Position numbers and translations under genes: made by a program
The notes under the pieces: model-generated
Told to the model about the DNA's origin: nothing
Database searches by the model: none
Seen by the model: only the letters and a program-made list of their open reading frames with translations
NCBI RefSeq assembly: GCF_900187425.1
Contig: NZ_FYDJ01000001.1
Location: 124,001 to 188,000, forward strand
Reading direction: 5' to 3'
From: Pseudomonas sp. Irchel s3h14
GTDB lineage: Bacteria > Pseudomonadota > Gammaproteobacteria > Pseudomonadales > Pseudomonadaceae
Length of the DNA: 64,000 bases
Shown here: positions 22,495-31,635 of the stretch, one piece after another
How the letters are laid out: the number at the start of each line of letters is the position of its first letter
How positions within the stretch are numbered: position 1 is the first letter of the stretch

Positions 22495-24595
22495 CTGGCC
22501 CCGCCATCTGCTTTGCCTGAGCCTCAGCCTGCCGCTGGGTTCGGCGCTGGCCTGTGGGCCGGATTTCCCGATGCGTCTGCTCGACAACCGCGGCCAGTCG
22601 CTGGCGGAGCTGCCGGAAGGTAACTTCAGATTTGAAATCAGTCGCCTCGGGCATGCGGTCGCCGGGCTGAAGAACGTCACCGAAACCGCCTATAACATGG
22701 ATGCGCCCGACTACGCGGAACAGCGGGATAAGGCTGAACAATCCGGTTTGACCGCGGAGCAGCAGGGGCTGGTGAAACAGTTACGCAGCCTGACTGATGC
22801 GCATGAGGTCGAGATCCAGGGTGCGAACCTGCCGGCTGAGCTCAAACTCTATCTGGCCGGCGCGGTGGCATTCAATTCCGGTGATCATGGGCTGGCCGCC
22901 GAGTACTTCCAAAAATTGCTGGCATTGCCAGCGGATCAACGGGCGTTGCGCAGCACTTGGGCGGCCTACTCGTTAGGTCGGGCGCTGTTTGCCATGAGCG
23001 CGGAAGCGGACGCTGGTCCTGACCTGCTGGCTCAATCTCGAAAGTCTTTCGAGCAGACCCGTCAGCTGAGCATCGACGGTTTTAGCGATCCACTGGAACT
23101 GGGTGTGGCCAGCCTCGGCGAAGAGGCCCGCGTGGCCCGCACCGCCGGCGACTGGAACAGTGCCATCGAACTTTACGCCACGCAAAACCTTCAGGGGTCG
23201 GCGGTGGGTTACACCTCGCTGAAACTGTTGGTGGCCGACCTCGCGGCGATGCCTGACGATCAACTGGCCGTGTTGCTCAAGGGCAAACCGGTGCAGCAAC
23301 TGGTGACGGCGTCGTTGATCAGCCGACTGGGCTGGTCATTCGGCGATCAACCGCCGAACGAATTGAAACTGATCAAACTGCTGCAAAACAGCACCCGCGG
23401 TAGCCTCGACAACGCGGATCGTCTGGCGGCGGTGAATTATCAACAGGGTGATTACGCCAGCGCCAAGGCATTCCTCGAACACGCCGGTGATGGCGGACTG
23501 GCGTGGTGGCTGCGGGCCAAACTGGCCGTGCGCGATGGCGATAAAAACGCGGCTGCTGCTGCGTATGCCAAGGCTGCCCAGGCCTTCCCGCAGAACGAGT
23601 CGTGGGGTGAGCGACGCACGCCGGACTGGGACTTCGAAACGCTTCAACCCAAATGCCGGGTTGAGGGGGAAAGCGCGATCCTGGCATTGCAACGCGGGGA
23701 TTACCTGCAAGCGTTTGATCAGCTTTATCGCAGTAAAGATATCTACTGGTTCGACGCAGCCACGGTCGCCGAGCGTGTGTTGACGGTCGATGAACTCAAG
23801 CAATACGTCGACACTCAAGTGCCGGCGCCGCCCCCTCTGACTCAGCAGGATCGCGATAACTACGTGCAGTTACCGGTGGCGGCAAAACTGCGCAATTTGC
23901 TCGGGCGGCGCTTGTTGCGCGAAGAGCGGTACGACGAAGCTTCAGCCTATTTCGATAACGCCGACTTGCAGGCCAAGGCCAAGTGGTACGGACAGTTGCG
24001 CCACGACGCCGAATCCAAGTGGTGGCCGACCAAACGGGCATTCGCTTATTACCATGCCGCGACACTGGCCCGTTTCGACGGAATGGAGTTGTTGGGCTAC
24101 GAGATGTCCCCGGATTACGCCACCTTCGGCGGCAATTACAGTCTGGAAGCGCCCGAACTCAAGGTCGGGCCGCTGATGGCCGAGGGTGAAGTGCAGCGCC
24201 AGCAAGCCACGGTGGCGCAGCCTGATGAACGTTTCCACTACCGTTTTGTCGCCACGGCGCTGGCGAGCAAGGCCGCTGATCATCTGCCCCACAGCAGTCA
24301 GGCGTTTGCTTCGGTGCTGTGCAAGGCTTCGTCGTGGAACACCAGCCTGCAAGAGCAAAGTGCGTTCTACCGTCGTTATGTCGAGGAAGGCCCGTATGTG
24401 GTCTGGGCTGGCGATTTTGGTCATCAATGCCAGGATCCAGACTTTCAGAGCGCCGACAAGCGCTATGTGACCCAGGTCTCCGACGCCGCGCGCGCGCAGC
24501 TGCGGCCTTACAAAACACCGTTGCAGATTGGCGGCGTGATAGCGGTCACGGCAGCGGCGCTGTTGCTGATCAATCGCCGCCGCAAAACGCGGTAA
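22481..24595 (+). CDS. Large envelope protein of unknown function with TPR-like repeats and C-terminal anchor
   Basis: A 704-aa protein I do not recognise at family level. AAGGAGG at 22469-22475 fixes ATG 22481. The N-terminus is a secretion signal ending LGSALAC, which could be a lipobox (Cys25) or a signal peptidase I site. The body is mostly helical with repeats resembling TPR units (GDHGLAAEYFQKLLALP, GDYASAKAFLEHAG, RYDEASAYFDNADL). The C-terminus has one transmembrane segment (GVIAVTAAALLLI) followed by basic NRRRKTR, suggesting a second membrane anchor. It overlaps the DUF3142 gene by 14 bases and probably works with it. Confidence 0.72.
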   Translation: MFTRNWPRHLLCLSLSLPLGSALACGPDFPMRLLDNRGQSLAELPEGNFRFEISRLGHAVAGLKNVTETAYNMDAPDYAEQRDKAEQSGLTAEQQGLVKQLRSLTDAHEVEIQGANLPAELKLYLAGAVAFNSGDHGLAAEYFQKLLALPADQRALRSTWAAYSLGRALFAMSAEADAGPDLLAQSRKSFEQTRQLSIDGFSDPLELGVASLGEEARVARTAGDWNSAIELYATQNLQGSAVGYTSLKLLVADLAAMPDDQLAVLLKGKPVQQLVTASLISRLGWSFGDQPPNELKLIKLLQNSTRGSLDNADRLAAVNYQQGDYASAKAFLEHAGDGGLAWWLRAKLAVRDGDKNAAAAAYAKAAQAFPQNESWGERRTPDWDFETLQPKCRVEGESAILALQRGDYLQAFDQLYRSKDIYWFDAATVAERVLTVDELKQYVDTQVPAPPPLTQQDRDNYVQLPVAAKLRNLLGRRLLREERYDEASAYFDNADLQAKAKWYGQLRHDAESKWWPTKRAFAYYHAATLARFDGMELLGYEMSPDYATFGGNYSLEAPELKVGPLMAEGEVQRQQATVAQPDERFHYRFVATALASKAADHLPHSSQAFASVLCKASSWNTSLQEQSAFYRRYVEEGPYVVWAGDFGHQCQDPDFQSADKRYVTQVSDAARAQLRPYKTPLQIGGVIAVTAAALLLINRRRKTR

Positions 24596-24598
24596 GAC

Positions 24599-25240
24599 TC
24601 AAGCCTGTTGCACAAAGGTCAGCCGCACGGCGAAGCCGATCAGCAGACTGCCAAACAGCCACTGCTGCAGCCGCTGGGCCGAAGGACTGCGTTGCAGCCA
24701 ACGGCCCAGCGCTGCGCCGGTCAGTGCGTAAGCGCTGTCGAATAACAACCCAACGCCAACCAACACCACGCCCAGTGTCGCAAATTGTGCGAGCACCGGC
24801 CCGGCGTGTGGATCGATGAACTGCGGCAGCAGCACCGAGCAGAACAGCAACGCTTTGGGGTTGAGCAGGTTGGTCAGCAAACCGCGCTGGATTGCTGCGC
24901 GCCAACGAGGTTTCTCGGTGGTGGCGTCTGCTCCGTTCAAGTTCGGCAGCATTGTGGTTCGCAGGCATTGAATGCCGATCCATAGCAGATACGCGGCCCC
25001 GGCCAGGCGTACCACGTCGAACGTCCAAGGTGCAGCCTTGAACAGTGCCGCCAACCCCAACGCAGCCAACGCCACATGGCATCCCCGGGCCACACCCAGA
25101 CCCACCGCAGTCGCCAGCGCCGCGCCTTTGCCCTGACGGGCACCGGTCTGCAACAACAGGATCATGTCCGGGCCCGGCAACAGATAGACCACCGCCAGCG
25201 CCATGAAAAACACCCAGAGTCCTGCCACGTTGCACCCCAT
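24599..25240 (-). CDS. LysE/RhtB-family amino acid exporter
   Basis: Inner-membrane exporter of 213 aa with about six hydrophobic segments. The N-terminal LLPGPDMILLLQTGARQG and the central LLTNLLNPKALLFCSVLLPQF are signatures of the LysE/RhtB family, which pumps out amino acids or derivatives. It is divergent from an Lrp-type regulator gene (134 bp between starts), the usual partner arrangement. It ends 3 bases from the end of the convergent envelope protein gene. Substrate is unknown. Confidence 0.93.
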   Translation of the reverse strand: MGCNVAGLWVFFMALAVVYLLPGPDMILLLQTGARQGKGAALATAVGLGVARGCHVALAALGLAALFKAAPWTFDVVRLAGAAYLLWIGIQCLRTTMLPNLNGADATTEKPRWRAAIQRGLLTNLLNPKALLFCSVLLPQFIDPHAGPVLAQFATLGVVLVGVGLLFDSAYALTGAALGRWLQRSPSAQRLQQWLFGSLLIGFAVRLTFVQQA

Positions 25241-25373
25241 TCGTTGTCGATTCGGTACGGCCAGTCTAGGGCTGAAGGGCAGGGCAGGTGGTTGCGTAGT
25301 TCGCTTCTAAAATGCTTATGGTTGGCATAATCTGCCACTCAATTGCATGCAAACCATCAGGATCTGCCAAACC

Positions 25374-25850
25374 ATGAAACTCGACGCCTACGACCGCAAG
25401 ATTCTCGCTGCACTGCAACGGGACGGTCGCCTGAGCAATGTGCAACTGGCAGACGAGATCGGTCTGTCCGCCTCGCCTTGTTTGCGCCGGGTTCGAATGC
25501 TCGAAGAAGCCGGGGTGATACGTGGTTACCAGGCCAATCTGGATCGCGACGAAGTAGGGCTTGGACTGACGGTGTTTGTCGGGGTCAAGGTCGAACGGCA
25601 CAACGATGAACAGGCCGAATCCTTTCGCCTGGCCGTGACCGCGTTGCCGGAGGTGATTTCGGCCTTTCTGGTGTCAGGGGAATCGGATTTTCTGCTGCAA
25701 GTGGTGGTGCCGGACCTGCGCGCCTATGACCGTTTTCTCACGGGGCGTTTGCTGAAATTGCCGGGTGTAAGCGACATCCGCAGCAACTTTGCGATTCATA
25801 CGGTGAAGACGCCAGGGGCGTTGCCGTTGGAACATTTACCAGCGAACTAA
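25374..25850 (+). CDS. Lrp/AsnC-family transcriptional regulator
   Basis: A 158-aa feast/famine regulator. The N-terminal helix-turn-helix reads LDAYDRKILAALQRDGRLSN and then LADEIGLSASPCLRRV. The C-terminal alpha-beta RAM domain (about 70-150) includes VSGESDFLLQVVVPDL, where amino acids bind in relatives. I chose ATG 25374 (MKLDAYDRK) over ATG 25347. Divergent from the LysE exporter gene, which it probably controls in response to an amino acid. Confidence 0.93.
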   Translation: MKLDAYDRKILAALQRDGRLSNVQLADEIGLSASPCLRRVRMLEEAGVIRGYQANLDRDEVGLGLTVFVGVKVERHNDEQAESFRLAVTALPEVISAFLVSGESDFLLQVVVPDLRAYDRFLTGRLLKLPGVSDIRSNFAIHTVKTPGALPLEHLPAN

Positions 25851-25961
25851 GATCGTTCCCACGCTCTGCGTGGGAATGCAGCCCGGGACGCTCCGCGTCC
25901 CTTCCGGAGCCGAACGCGGAGCGTCCGTTGAGGCATTCCCACGCAGAGCGTGGGAACGATC
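25851..25961. repeat. Nested palindromic repeat between convergent genes
   Basis: Perfect 29-bp inverted arms lie at 25851-25879 and 25933-25961. Each arm is itself a palindrome (TTCCCACGC-TCT-GCGTGGGAA). Inside lies GGGACG-CTCCG-CGTCCC (25885-25901). The element fills the gap between the ends of the Lrp gene and lpdA and could act as a two-way terminator. It is a different repeat family from the CCCGCTCCCACA-type REPs. Confidence 0.8.
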
Positions 25962-25974
25962 AGGGGAAACACCA

Positions 25975-27375
25975 TCACATCTGCGTCGCCATCCCCTCCA
26001 CATTCATTGCCGCCTGGCGCAAGGCCTCGGAGCGGGTCGGGTGTGGATGGCAGGTCAGGGCAATGTCTTCGGCAGAGGCGCTGAACTCCATGGCCACACA
26101 GTATTCGCCAATCATCTCACTGACGCTTGGCCCCACCAGGTGCACGCCGAGAATCTCGTCGGTGCGCTCATCGGCCAGCACTTTGGCGAAGCCTTCAGTC
26201 TCGTGATTGATCTTTGCCCGGCTGTTGGCGGTGAAGGGGAATTTGCCAACCTTGTAGGCACGACCTTCGGCCTTCAGTTGTTCTTCGGTCTTGCCGACGC
26301 TGGCCAGTTCGGGCTTGGTGTAGATCACGTTGGGGATCAGGTCGTAGTTGACCTCGGCCGCCTTGCCGACAATCTGCTCGATGCAGACCATGGCCTCGTC
26401 TTCGGCCTTGTGGGCGAGCATCGGCCCGGACGTGACGTCGCCGATCACCCAGATGCCAGCCGCTTCGGTGCGATGACCCTTGTTGGCGAGCATGCCGCGC
26501 TTATCCGTGGCGAGACCTACGTTTTCCAGCCCCAGGCCTTGGGTGTAAGGCCGGCGGCCGATGGATACCAGCACGTAATCCGCTTCAATCGTTTCGGCCG
26601 TGCCACCAGCGGCGGGTTCGACGCTGAGCTGAACGCCGGTCGCCGAGGTTGTGGCGCTGGTGACTTTGGAGCTCAATTTGAAGTTGATGCCCTGTTTACT
26701 CAACGAACGTTGCAGGGTTTTACCGGCTTCACCATCTACACCGGGGCAGATCCGGTCGAGAAATTCGATCACTGTCACCTGAGCGCCCAAACGCCGCCAC
26801 ACCGAACCCAGCTCCAGGCCGATCACCCCGGCGCCGATCACCACCAGATGCTTGGGTACTTCGGTAAGCGACAACGCGCCCGTCGAATCGAGGATGCGCT
26901 TGTTGTCGATGTCCACACCGGGCAGGGGAGTGGGCTCGGAACCGGTGGCGATGATGATGTCCTTGGCGTTCAGTTCGGTCTTGCCGCCCTGGCTGTCGGT
27001 CACCGTCACTTTGCCGGGCCCGTCGATGTGGCCCCAGCCCCTGAGCCAATGGACTTTGTTTTTACGAAACAGAAACTCGATGCCCTTGGTCAACCCGGCA
27101 ACGCTTTCATCCTTTTGCTTCATCATTTGCGCGAGGTTGAGTGTGGGTTTGACTTCAATCCCCAGGTTGGCGAATTCCGCGCCCATGGCGGCGTCGTAAA
27201 GTTCGGAGGCGTGCAGCAACGCTTTTGACGGCATGCAACCGACGTTCAGGCAGGTGCCGCCGAGCGTGGTGCGTCCTTCGATGCAAGCCGCTCTCAGGCC
27301 CAACTGCCCGGCGCGGATTGCCGCGTTATAACCACCGGGGCCTCCGCCCAGAATCACGACGTCATAGTTGCTCAT
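25975..27375 (-). CDS. lpdA: Dihydrolipoyl dehydrogenase (Lpd3 type)
   Basis: FAD enzyme that reoxidises dihydrolipoamide in 2-oxoacid dehydrogenase or glycine cleavage complexes. The 466-aa product shows the FAD motif ILGGGPGGYNAAIRAGQLG, the redox-active disulphide GGTCLNVGCMPSKALL, the NAD motif GAGVIGLELGSVW and the C-terminal His-Glu pair in CHPHPTRSEALR. The ATG at 27375 follows CAGGAG. It stands alone here, not beside E1/E2 genes, as for the third lpd gene (lpd3) of other Pseudomonas. Confidence 0.95.
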   Translation of the reverse strand: MSNYDVVILGGGPGGYNAAIRAGQLGLRAACIEGRTTLGGTCLNVGCMPSKALLHASELYDAAMGAEFANLGIEVKPTLNLAQMMKQKDESVAGLTKGIEFLFRKNKVHWLRGWGHIDGPGKVTVTDSQGGKTELNAKDIIIATGSEPTPLPGVDIDNKRILDSTGALSLTEVPKHLVVIGAGVIGLELGSVWRRLGAQVTVIEFLDRICPGVDGEAGKTLQRSLSKQGINFKLSSKVTSATTSATGVQLSVEPAAGGTAETIEADYVLVSIGRRPYTQGLGLENVGLATDKRGMLANKGHRTEAAGIWVIGDVTSGPMLAHKAEDEAMVCIEQIVGKAAEVNYDLIPNVIYTKPELASVGKTEEQLKAEGRAYKVGKFPFTANSRAKINHETEGFAKVLADERTDEILGVHLVGPSVSEMIGEYCVAMEFSASAEDIALTCHPHPTRSEALRQAAMNVEGMATQM

Positions 27376-27430
27376 GGTGTACTCCTGGAGTGAATCGGAT
27401 CGGAATGGGTAAACGTAGTCCTTGGGTAAA

Positions 27431-27444
27431 ATTACGAACGTAAT
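27431..27444. promoter_or_regulatory. Palindrome in the lpdA / SPFH operon divergent region
   Basis: ATTACGAACGTAAT is a perfect 14-bp palindrome (6-bp arms, AA centre) 56 bp upstream of the lpdA start. It is a candidate operator for a dimeric regulator; the regulator is unknown. Confidence 0.45.
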
Positions 27445-27537
27445 ATGTGCGTTCCGCGGCATTTCGGTCAAGGCTTCAGCCAAGCGACAGGTTGAGCGCC
27501 TTCAGATACAGCATTTAAGAACGGAAATTTCACGGCT

Positions 27538-27556
27538 TTCGTTATATCGTAACGAA
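27538..27556. promoter_or_regulatory. Inverted repeat just before the SPFH operon
   Basis: TTCGTTATATCGTAACGAA has perfect 7-bp arms around TATCG and ends 7 bases before the first candidate start codon of the SPFH operon. It leaves no room for a normal ribosome-binding site before ATG 27564, which suggests either operator function near the transcription start or use of the later ATG at 27591. Confidence 0.5.
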
Positions 27557-27563
27557 CTGCGAT

Positions 27564-29549
27564 ATGAGCAACGATAAACACTGGGGTGGTATGCAAGTCG
27601 ATCTCGATGTCGATGGGACGCAAGTAGCCGGGCTGCCGCGTTTCCAGCAGGCGGTTTTTCAAGGGCGACGATTGCGTCAGTTCGCAATCGGTCTGGGCGC
27701 TCTTGCGGCGACAGGCTGGTTGCTGGCGTTTTTTGTCGGGCTGTTTGCGCCGCAGTCGCTTTGGCCCGCGTTGCTGGTCAATCAGAGCGCCGGTTTGCTG
27801 GTGCTGGTCGCCGGTTTGCAATCGGCCTGGTGGGTGACGCAATGGCGCGTACGGGCGTTGAATCCGGTCGTGCAGGTCGTCGTTGCTGACGAAGTCGTTG
27901 CCCCGGTGGGCTGGTACGAACAGCTGCTGGATCGGCTCAGCCAGCGATGGCTGCGAATGCTGGTGCAGATCGGCGCCCCGACGCTGTGGCTCGCAGGTTG
28001 GTCGCTGTTGACGTTATTGAGCATCGAACAAGTCTGGAACCTTGCACTGCCGCCAACCGCACCGGGATTGTCGGCCAGTGTCGGTGCGGCGCTGTCGTTG
28101 TTGCTGGCCTTCGGTTTACTGGTGCAGGAGCGTCAACTGGCGCAGGAAAACGTCGCGCAATGGCCCGAAGCAGCGTCGTTGGCGCAGCTGACACGGGTGG
28201 CGATCATTGGCCTGGTGCTCAGCGCTTTGTGCTTGTTGTTGGGTAGCGAAACCTCGGTATGGCCGGTGCGTCTGGCGGTACTGATTGGCTTATTGCCAGG
28301 GTTGGTCGCCGCTGAGCTGCTGTTGCGCGCCCTGCTGTCGTTGTTCAGTCCGCAGCGCGAACAACTCGAACCTGCCTTGCTGGCGCGCAGCTTCGTCGCC
28401 GACATGCTGCGCTGGCCGCCGCAACCCTTGTTGGCGTTGCAGCACGAATTGCACAACCGCTTCGGCATCGACCTGCGACAGATCTGGGCCTTCACCTACA
28501 TGCGTCGGGCATTTCTGCCGGTGCTCGCCGTGGTCTCGATTGTGGGTTGGTCACTCACCGGCATTCACGAAATCCCGATGCAAGGGCGAGGCATCTACGA
28601 GCGTTTCGGCAAACCGGTGGAGGTATTCGGTCCTGGTTTGCACGCAGGTTTGCCCTGGCCTCTGGGCCGAGTGTTGAGCGTCGAGAACGGTGTGGTCCAC
28701 GAGTTGGCCACCAGTGTTGGCGACACACCGGCGTCGGTGGTGGCCGATCCCGCCGAAGGCCCGGCGCCCGCGATTGCCAATCGCTTGTGGGACGCCAGCC
28801 ATGTGAACGACAAATCCCAAGTCATTGCCAGCAGCCGAGCCGACAAGCAGAGCTTCCAGATCGTCAACATGGACGTGCGTTTCGTCTACCGCATCGGCCT
28901 GAGCGATCAAGCGGCATTGGCGGCGACCTACAACAGCGCTGATGTCCCGACACTGATCCGCAGCACCGCCAGCCGAATTCTGGTCCACGATTTCGCCTCG
29001 CGAACCCTCGACGGTTTGCTCGGTGAGGACAGGGTAGGGCTAGCCGAAGAGATTGGTCGGGCGGTGCAGGCTGACTTGCAGAAACTCGACAGCGGCGTGG
29101 AAATTCTCGCCACCGTGGTCGAGGCGATTCATCCGCCGGCCGGTGCCGCCAATGCCTATCACGGTGTTCAGGCTGCGCAGATTGGCGCCCAGGCATTGAT
29201 TTCCCGCGAGCGTGGGGCGGCGGCGGAAGCCACCAACCAGGCGCAATTGCAGGCCAGCATCGCTCGCGATCAAGCGACGGCCAGCGCTCGTGAAATCAAC
29301 GCTACCGCTCAAGCGGCGGATCTGCGGTTCAGCGCCGAACAAAAAGCCTACGCCAGCGCCGGCCAGGCCTTCGTGCTGGAACAGTACTTCAGCCAACTGT
29401 CCCAGGGCTTGGCCAATGCCAGGTTGCTGGTGCTCGATCATCGTCTGGGCGGAAGCGGTAACGCGCCGACCATCGACTTACGTACGTTCACGCTGCCGGC
29501 TGATCCTGCGCCAGCGCGTAATACCGCTCAGCCAGGAGCTGCCAATTGA
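27564..29549 (+). CDS. Multi-spanning membrane protein fused to an SPFH (HflK-like) domain
   Basis: First gene of a four-gene operon. The 661-aa protein has seven hydrophobic segments (roughly 40-60, 65-90, 131-154, 170-186, 210-226, 234-256, 315-333), then an SPFH/band-7 domain from about residue 335 (GIYERFGKPVEVFGPGLHAG) and an Ala/Gln-rich coiled coil (about 560-620). SPFH proteins build membrane cages or scaffolds, as HflK does around FtsH. The N-terminal membrane domain is far larger than in canonical HflK. ATG 27591, after GGGGTGG, is an alternative start. Function unknown. Confidence 0.8.
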   Translation: MSNDKHWGGMQVDLDVDGTQVAGLPRFQQAVFQGRRLRQFAIGLGALAATGWLLAFFVGLFAPQSLWPALLVNQSAGLLVLVAGLQSAWWVTQWRVRALNPVVQVVVADEVVAPVGWYEQLLDRLSQRWLRMLVQIGAPTLWLAGWSLLTLLSIEQVWNLALPPTAPGLSASVGAALSLLLAFGLLVQERQLAQENVAQWPEAASLAQLTRVAIIGLVLSALCLLLGSETSVWPVRLAVLIGLLPGLVAAELLLRALLSLFSPQREQLEPALLARSFVADMLRWPPQPLLALQHELHNRFGIDLRQIWAFTYMRRAFLPVLAVVSIVGWSLTGIHEIPMQGRGIYERFGKPVEVFGPGLHAGLPWPLGRVLSVENGVVHELATSVGDTPASVVADPAEGPAPAIANRLWDASHVNDKSQVIASSRADKQSFQIVNMDVRFVYRIGLSDQAALAATYNSADVPTLIRSTASRILVHDFASRTLDGLLGEDRVGLAEEIGRAVQADLQKLDSGVEILATVVEAIHPPAGAANAYHGVQAAQIGAQALISRERGAAAEATNQAQLQASIARDQATASAREINATAQAADLRFSAEQKAYASAGQAFVLEQYFSQLSQGLANARLLVLDHRLGGSGNAPTIDLRTFTLPADPAPARNTAQPGAAN

Positions 29550-30580
29550 GCCAGTCGCACACTCACGATCACGATGACCACACTGGCCACGATCACGGCC
29601 ATGGCGGCCATCACCACGGCCATCACCACCACGGTGATCCCCAAGAAGCGGGCCCGTTCCCATGGCGGCGAATGGGCTGGGCAGCGTTGTTGGTAGCGTT
29701 CGCCATTGCGGCAGCGAGCCTGGTGCAAGTGCGTTCGGGGGAGGCGACGGTGATCACGCGTTTCGGTAATCCGTCGCGGGTACTGCTGGAACCAGGTCTT
29801 GGCTGGCGCTGGCCTGCTCCTTTTGAAGCGGCGATTCCTGTCGATCTGCGACTGCGCACGACCTCGAGTGGTTTACAGGATGTGGGCACGCGGGACGGTT
29901 TGCGCATCATCGTTCAGGCGTACGTGGCCTGGCAGGTTCAGGGCGATCCGGACAACGTGCAACGCTTCATGCGCGCCGTACAGAATCAGCCGGACGAAGC
30001 TGCGCGGCAGATTCGTACGTTTGTGGGTTCGGCTCTGGAAACCACGGCCAGCAGTTTTGATTTGGCTAACCTGGTGAACACCGACGCCAATCAAGTTCAC
30101 ATCGCCGATTTTGAAGCGCAGTTGCGTCAGCAAATCGATCAGCAGCTGCTCACGACTTATGGTGTGCGGGTGGTGCAAGTCGGTATCGAGCGTCTGACTT
30201 TGCCGTCGGTAACCCTCACCGCTACGGTCGATCGCATGCGTGCCGAGCGTGAAACAATCGCCACCGAACGCACGGCCATCGGCAAGCGCGAAGCGGCGCA
30301 AATCCGTTCCGCTGCTGAGCGTGATGCACGAATCGTACAAGCCGATGCGACGGTGAAAGCTGCCGATATCGAAGCACAGTCGCGCGTTGAAGCCGCGCAG
30401 ATTTATGGTCGCGCCTACGCCGGGTCACCACAGCTCTACAACCTGCTGCGCTCCCTCGACACACTGGGCACGATCGTCACGCCCGGCACCAAACTGATTT
30501 TGCGCACCGACGCCGCGCCGTTCCGGGTGTTGGTTGACGGTCCGCCGACCCTTGATAACAAGTCCGGGTCGCAGCCATGA
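29546..30580 (+). CDS. SPFH (HflC-like) protein with His-rich N-terminal tail
   Basis: Second gene of the operon, 344 aa. The first 30 residues contain 14 His plus several Asp (HDHDDHTGHDHGHGGHHHGH in part), a likely metal-binding tail on the cytoplasmic side of a single transmembrane helix (about 44-62). The SPFH domain follows (TVITRFGNPSRVLLEPGLGW), then a coiled coil rich in Ala, Glu and Arg. The TTG start at 29546 overlaps the previous stop by four bases. The link to the downstream metal ATPase makes a metal-delivery or sensing role attractive, but this is inference. Confidence 0.82.
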   Translation: MSQSHTHDHDDHTGHDHGHGGHHHGHHHHGDPQEAGPFPWRRMGWAALLVAFAIAAASLVQVRSGEATVITRFGNPSRVLLEPGLGWRWPAPFEAAIPVDLRLRTTSSGLQDVGTRDGLRIIVQAYVAWQVQGDPDNVQRFMRAVQNQPDEAARQIRTFVGSALETTASSFDLANLVNTDANQVHIADFEAQLRQQIDQQLLTTYGVRVVQVGIERLTLPSVTLTATVDRMRAERETIATERTAIGKREAAQIRSAAERDARIVQADATVKAADIEAQSRVEAAQIYGRAYAGSPQLYNLLRSLDTLGTIVTPGTKLILRTDAAPFRVLVDGPPTLDNKSGSQP

Positions 30581-31635
30581 AATTAGTTCCACGTGGAACA
30601 AATGAGTTAAGCAGTCCCTGGATTCAGGCGGGGCGATTGGCTTTTTTGGCCCTTTACGCCGTGACAGTGCTAGCCGCTTTGGTGTGGGCATTTTCCAATG
30701 TGCGGCAGATCGATCCGCAAAATCGCGCGGTGGTTTTGCACTTCGGCGCGCTGGATCGCATCCAGAATGCTGGTCTGCTATTGGCCTGGCCCCGCCCGTT
30801 TGAGCAGGTGATTTTGTTGCCCGCAGCGGATCGGGTGATTGAGCGTCGGGTGGAAAACCTGCTGCGCACCGATGCCGCGTTACAGGCAGACCGAGTGGCG
30901 AGTTTCGCCACACCGATCAGCGATGCACTCGCCGGCTCAGGTTACTTGCTCACCGGTGACGCGGGCGTGGTGCAACTGGATGTGCGGGTTTTCTACAAAG
31001 TCACCGAGCCGTACGCCTTCGTCCTTCAAGGCGAACATGTGTTGCCGGCATTGGATCGATTGGTGACTCGCAGCGCGGTGGCCCTCACTGCCGCACGAGA
31101 TCTGGACACCATTCTAGTGGCGCGACCGGAACTCATCGGCGCGGATAAACAGGCTGCCGAAAGACGCGAACGTCTGCGCGGTGATCTGGTGCAAGGCATC
31201 AATCAGCGCCTGGCTGACCTGACCGCGACCGGGCAGGGATTAGGAATAGAAGTGGCGCGAGTCGACGTGCAATCAAGTTTGCCCAGCCCAGCGGTCAACG
31301 CCTTCAACGCTGTTCTGACCGCCAGTCAGCAAGCCGATAAAGCTGTGGCCAATGCGCGCACTGAAGCCGAGAAACTGACTCAGACCGCCAACGAACAAGC
31401 CGATCGCACCCTGCAAGTCGCTCACGCCCAAGCGAGCGAACGTCTGGCCAAAGCCTCGGCTGACACGGCCACGGTATTGAGCCTGGCCAAGGCGCAGCAG
31501 CAGGGCACCGACCCGCAAATGCTGCTGCGCATCTACCGCGAACGGATGCCGAAGATTCTTGGCCAGGCCGGTTCGGTGACCACGGTCAACCCGAAAGACG
31601 ATTCCCGCCTGATCATTCAGGGAGCTGCACAATGA
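30577..31635 (+). CDS. SPFH-domain protein (HflC/stomatin-like), third of operon
   Basis: A 352-aa protein with one transmembrane helix (about 20-42), an SPFH domain (QNRAVVLHFGALDRIQNAGL) and a C-terminal coiled coil (ANARTEAEKLTQTANEQA). The start overlaps the previous stop by four bases, and the stop overlaps the ATPase start by four. A parS-like palindrome (30586-30599) is embedded in codons 4-8, so the N-terminal residues VPRGT are partly dictated by a DNA site. It probably forms hetero-oligomers with the two preceding proteins. Confidence 0.82.
   Translation: MKLVPRGTNELSSPWIQAGRLAFLALYAVTVLAALVWAFSNVRQIDPQNRAVVLHFGALDRIQNAGLLLAWPRPFEQVILLPAADRVIERRVENLLRTDAALQADRVASFATPISDALAGSGYLLTGDAGVVQLDVRVFYKVTEPYAFVLQGEHVLPALDRLVTRSAVALTAARDLDTILVARPELIGADKQAAERRERLRGDLVQGINQRLADLTATGQGLGIEVARVDVQSSLPSPAVNAFNAVLTASQQADKAVANARTEAEKLTQTANEQADRTLQVAHAQASERLAKASADTATVLSLAKAQQQGTDPQMLLRIYRERMPKILGQAGSVTTVNPKDDSRLIIQGAAQ
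30586..30599. promoter_or_regulatory. parS site (ParB-binding centromere)
   Basis: GTTCCACGTGGAAC is a perfect 14-bp palindrome equal to the core of the Pseudomonas/Bacillus parS consensus; only the outer T of the 16-mer is A here. It lies about 26 kb from parAB, inside the coding sequence of an SPFH gene. ParB loading here is inferred from the match. Confidence 0.85.

Noticed and set aside
25870..27228. Open frame of 452 codons opposite lpdA
   Set aside because: Antisense to a certain enzyme gene and begins inside the palindromic repeat.
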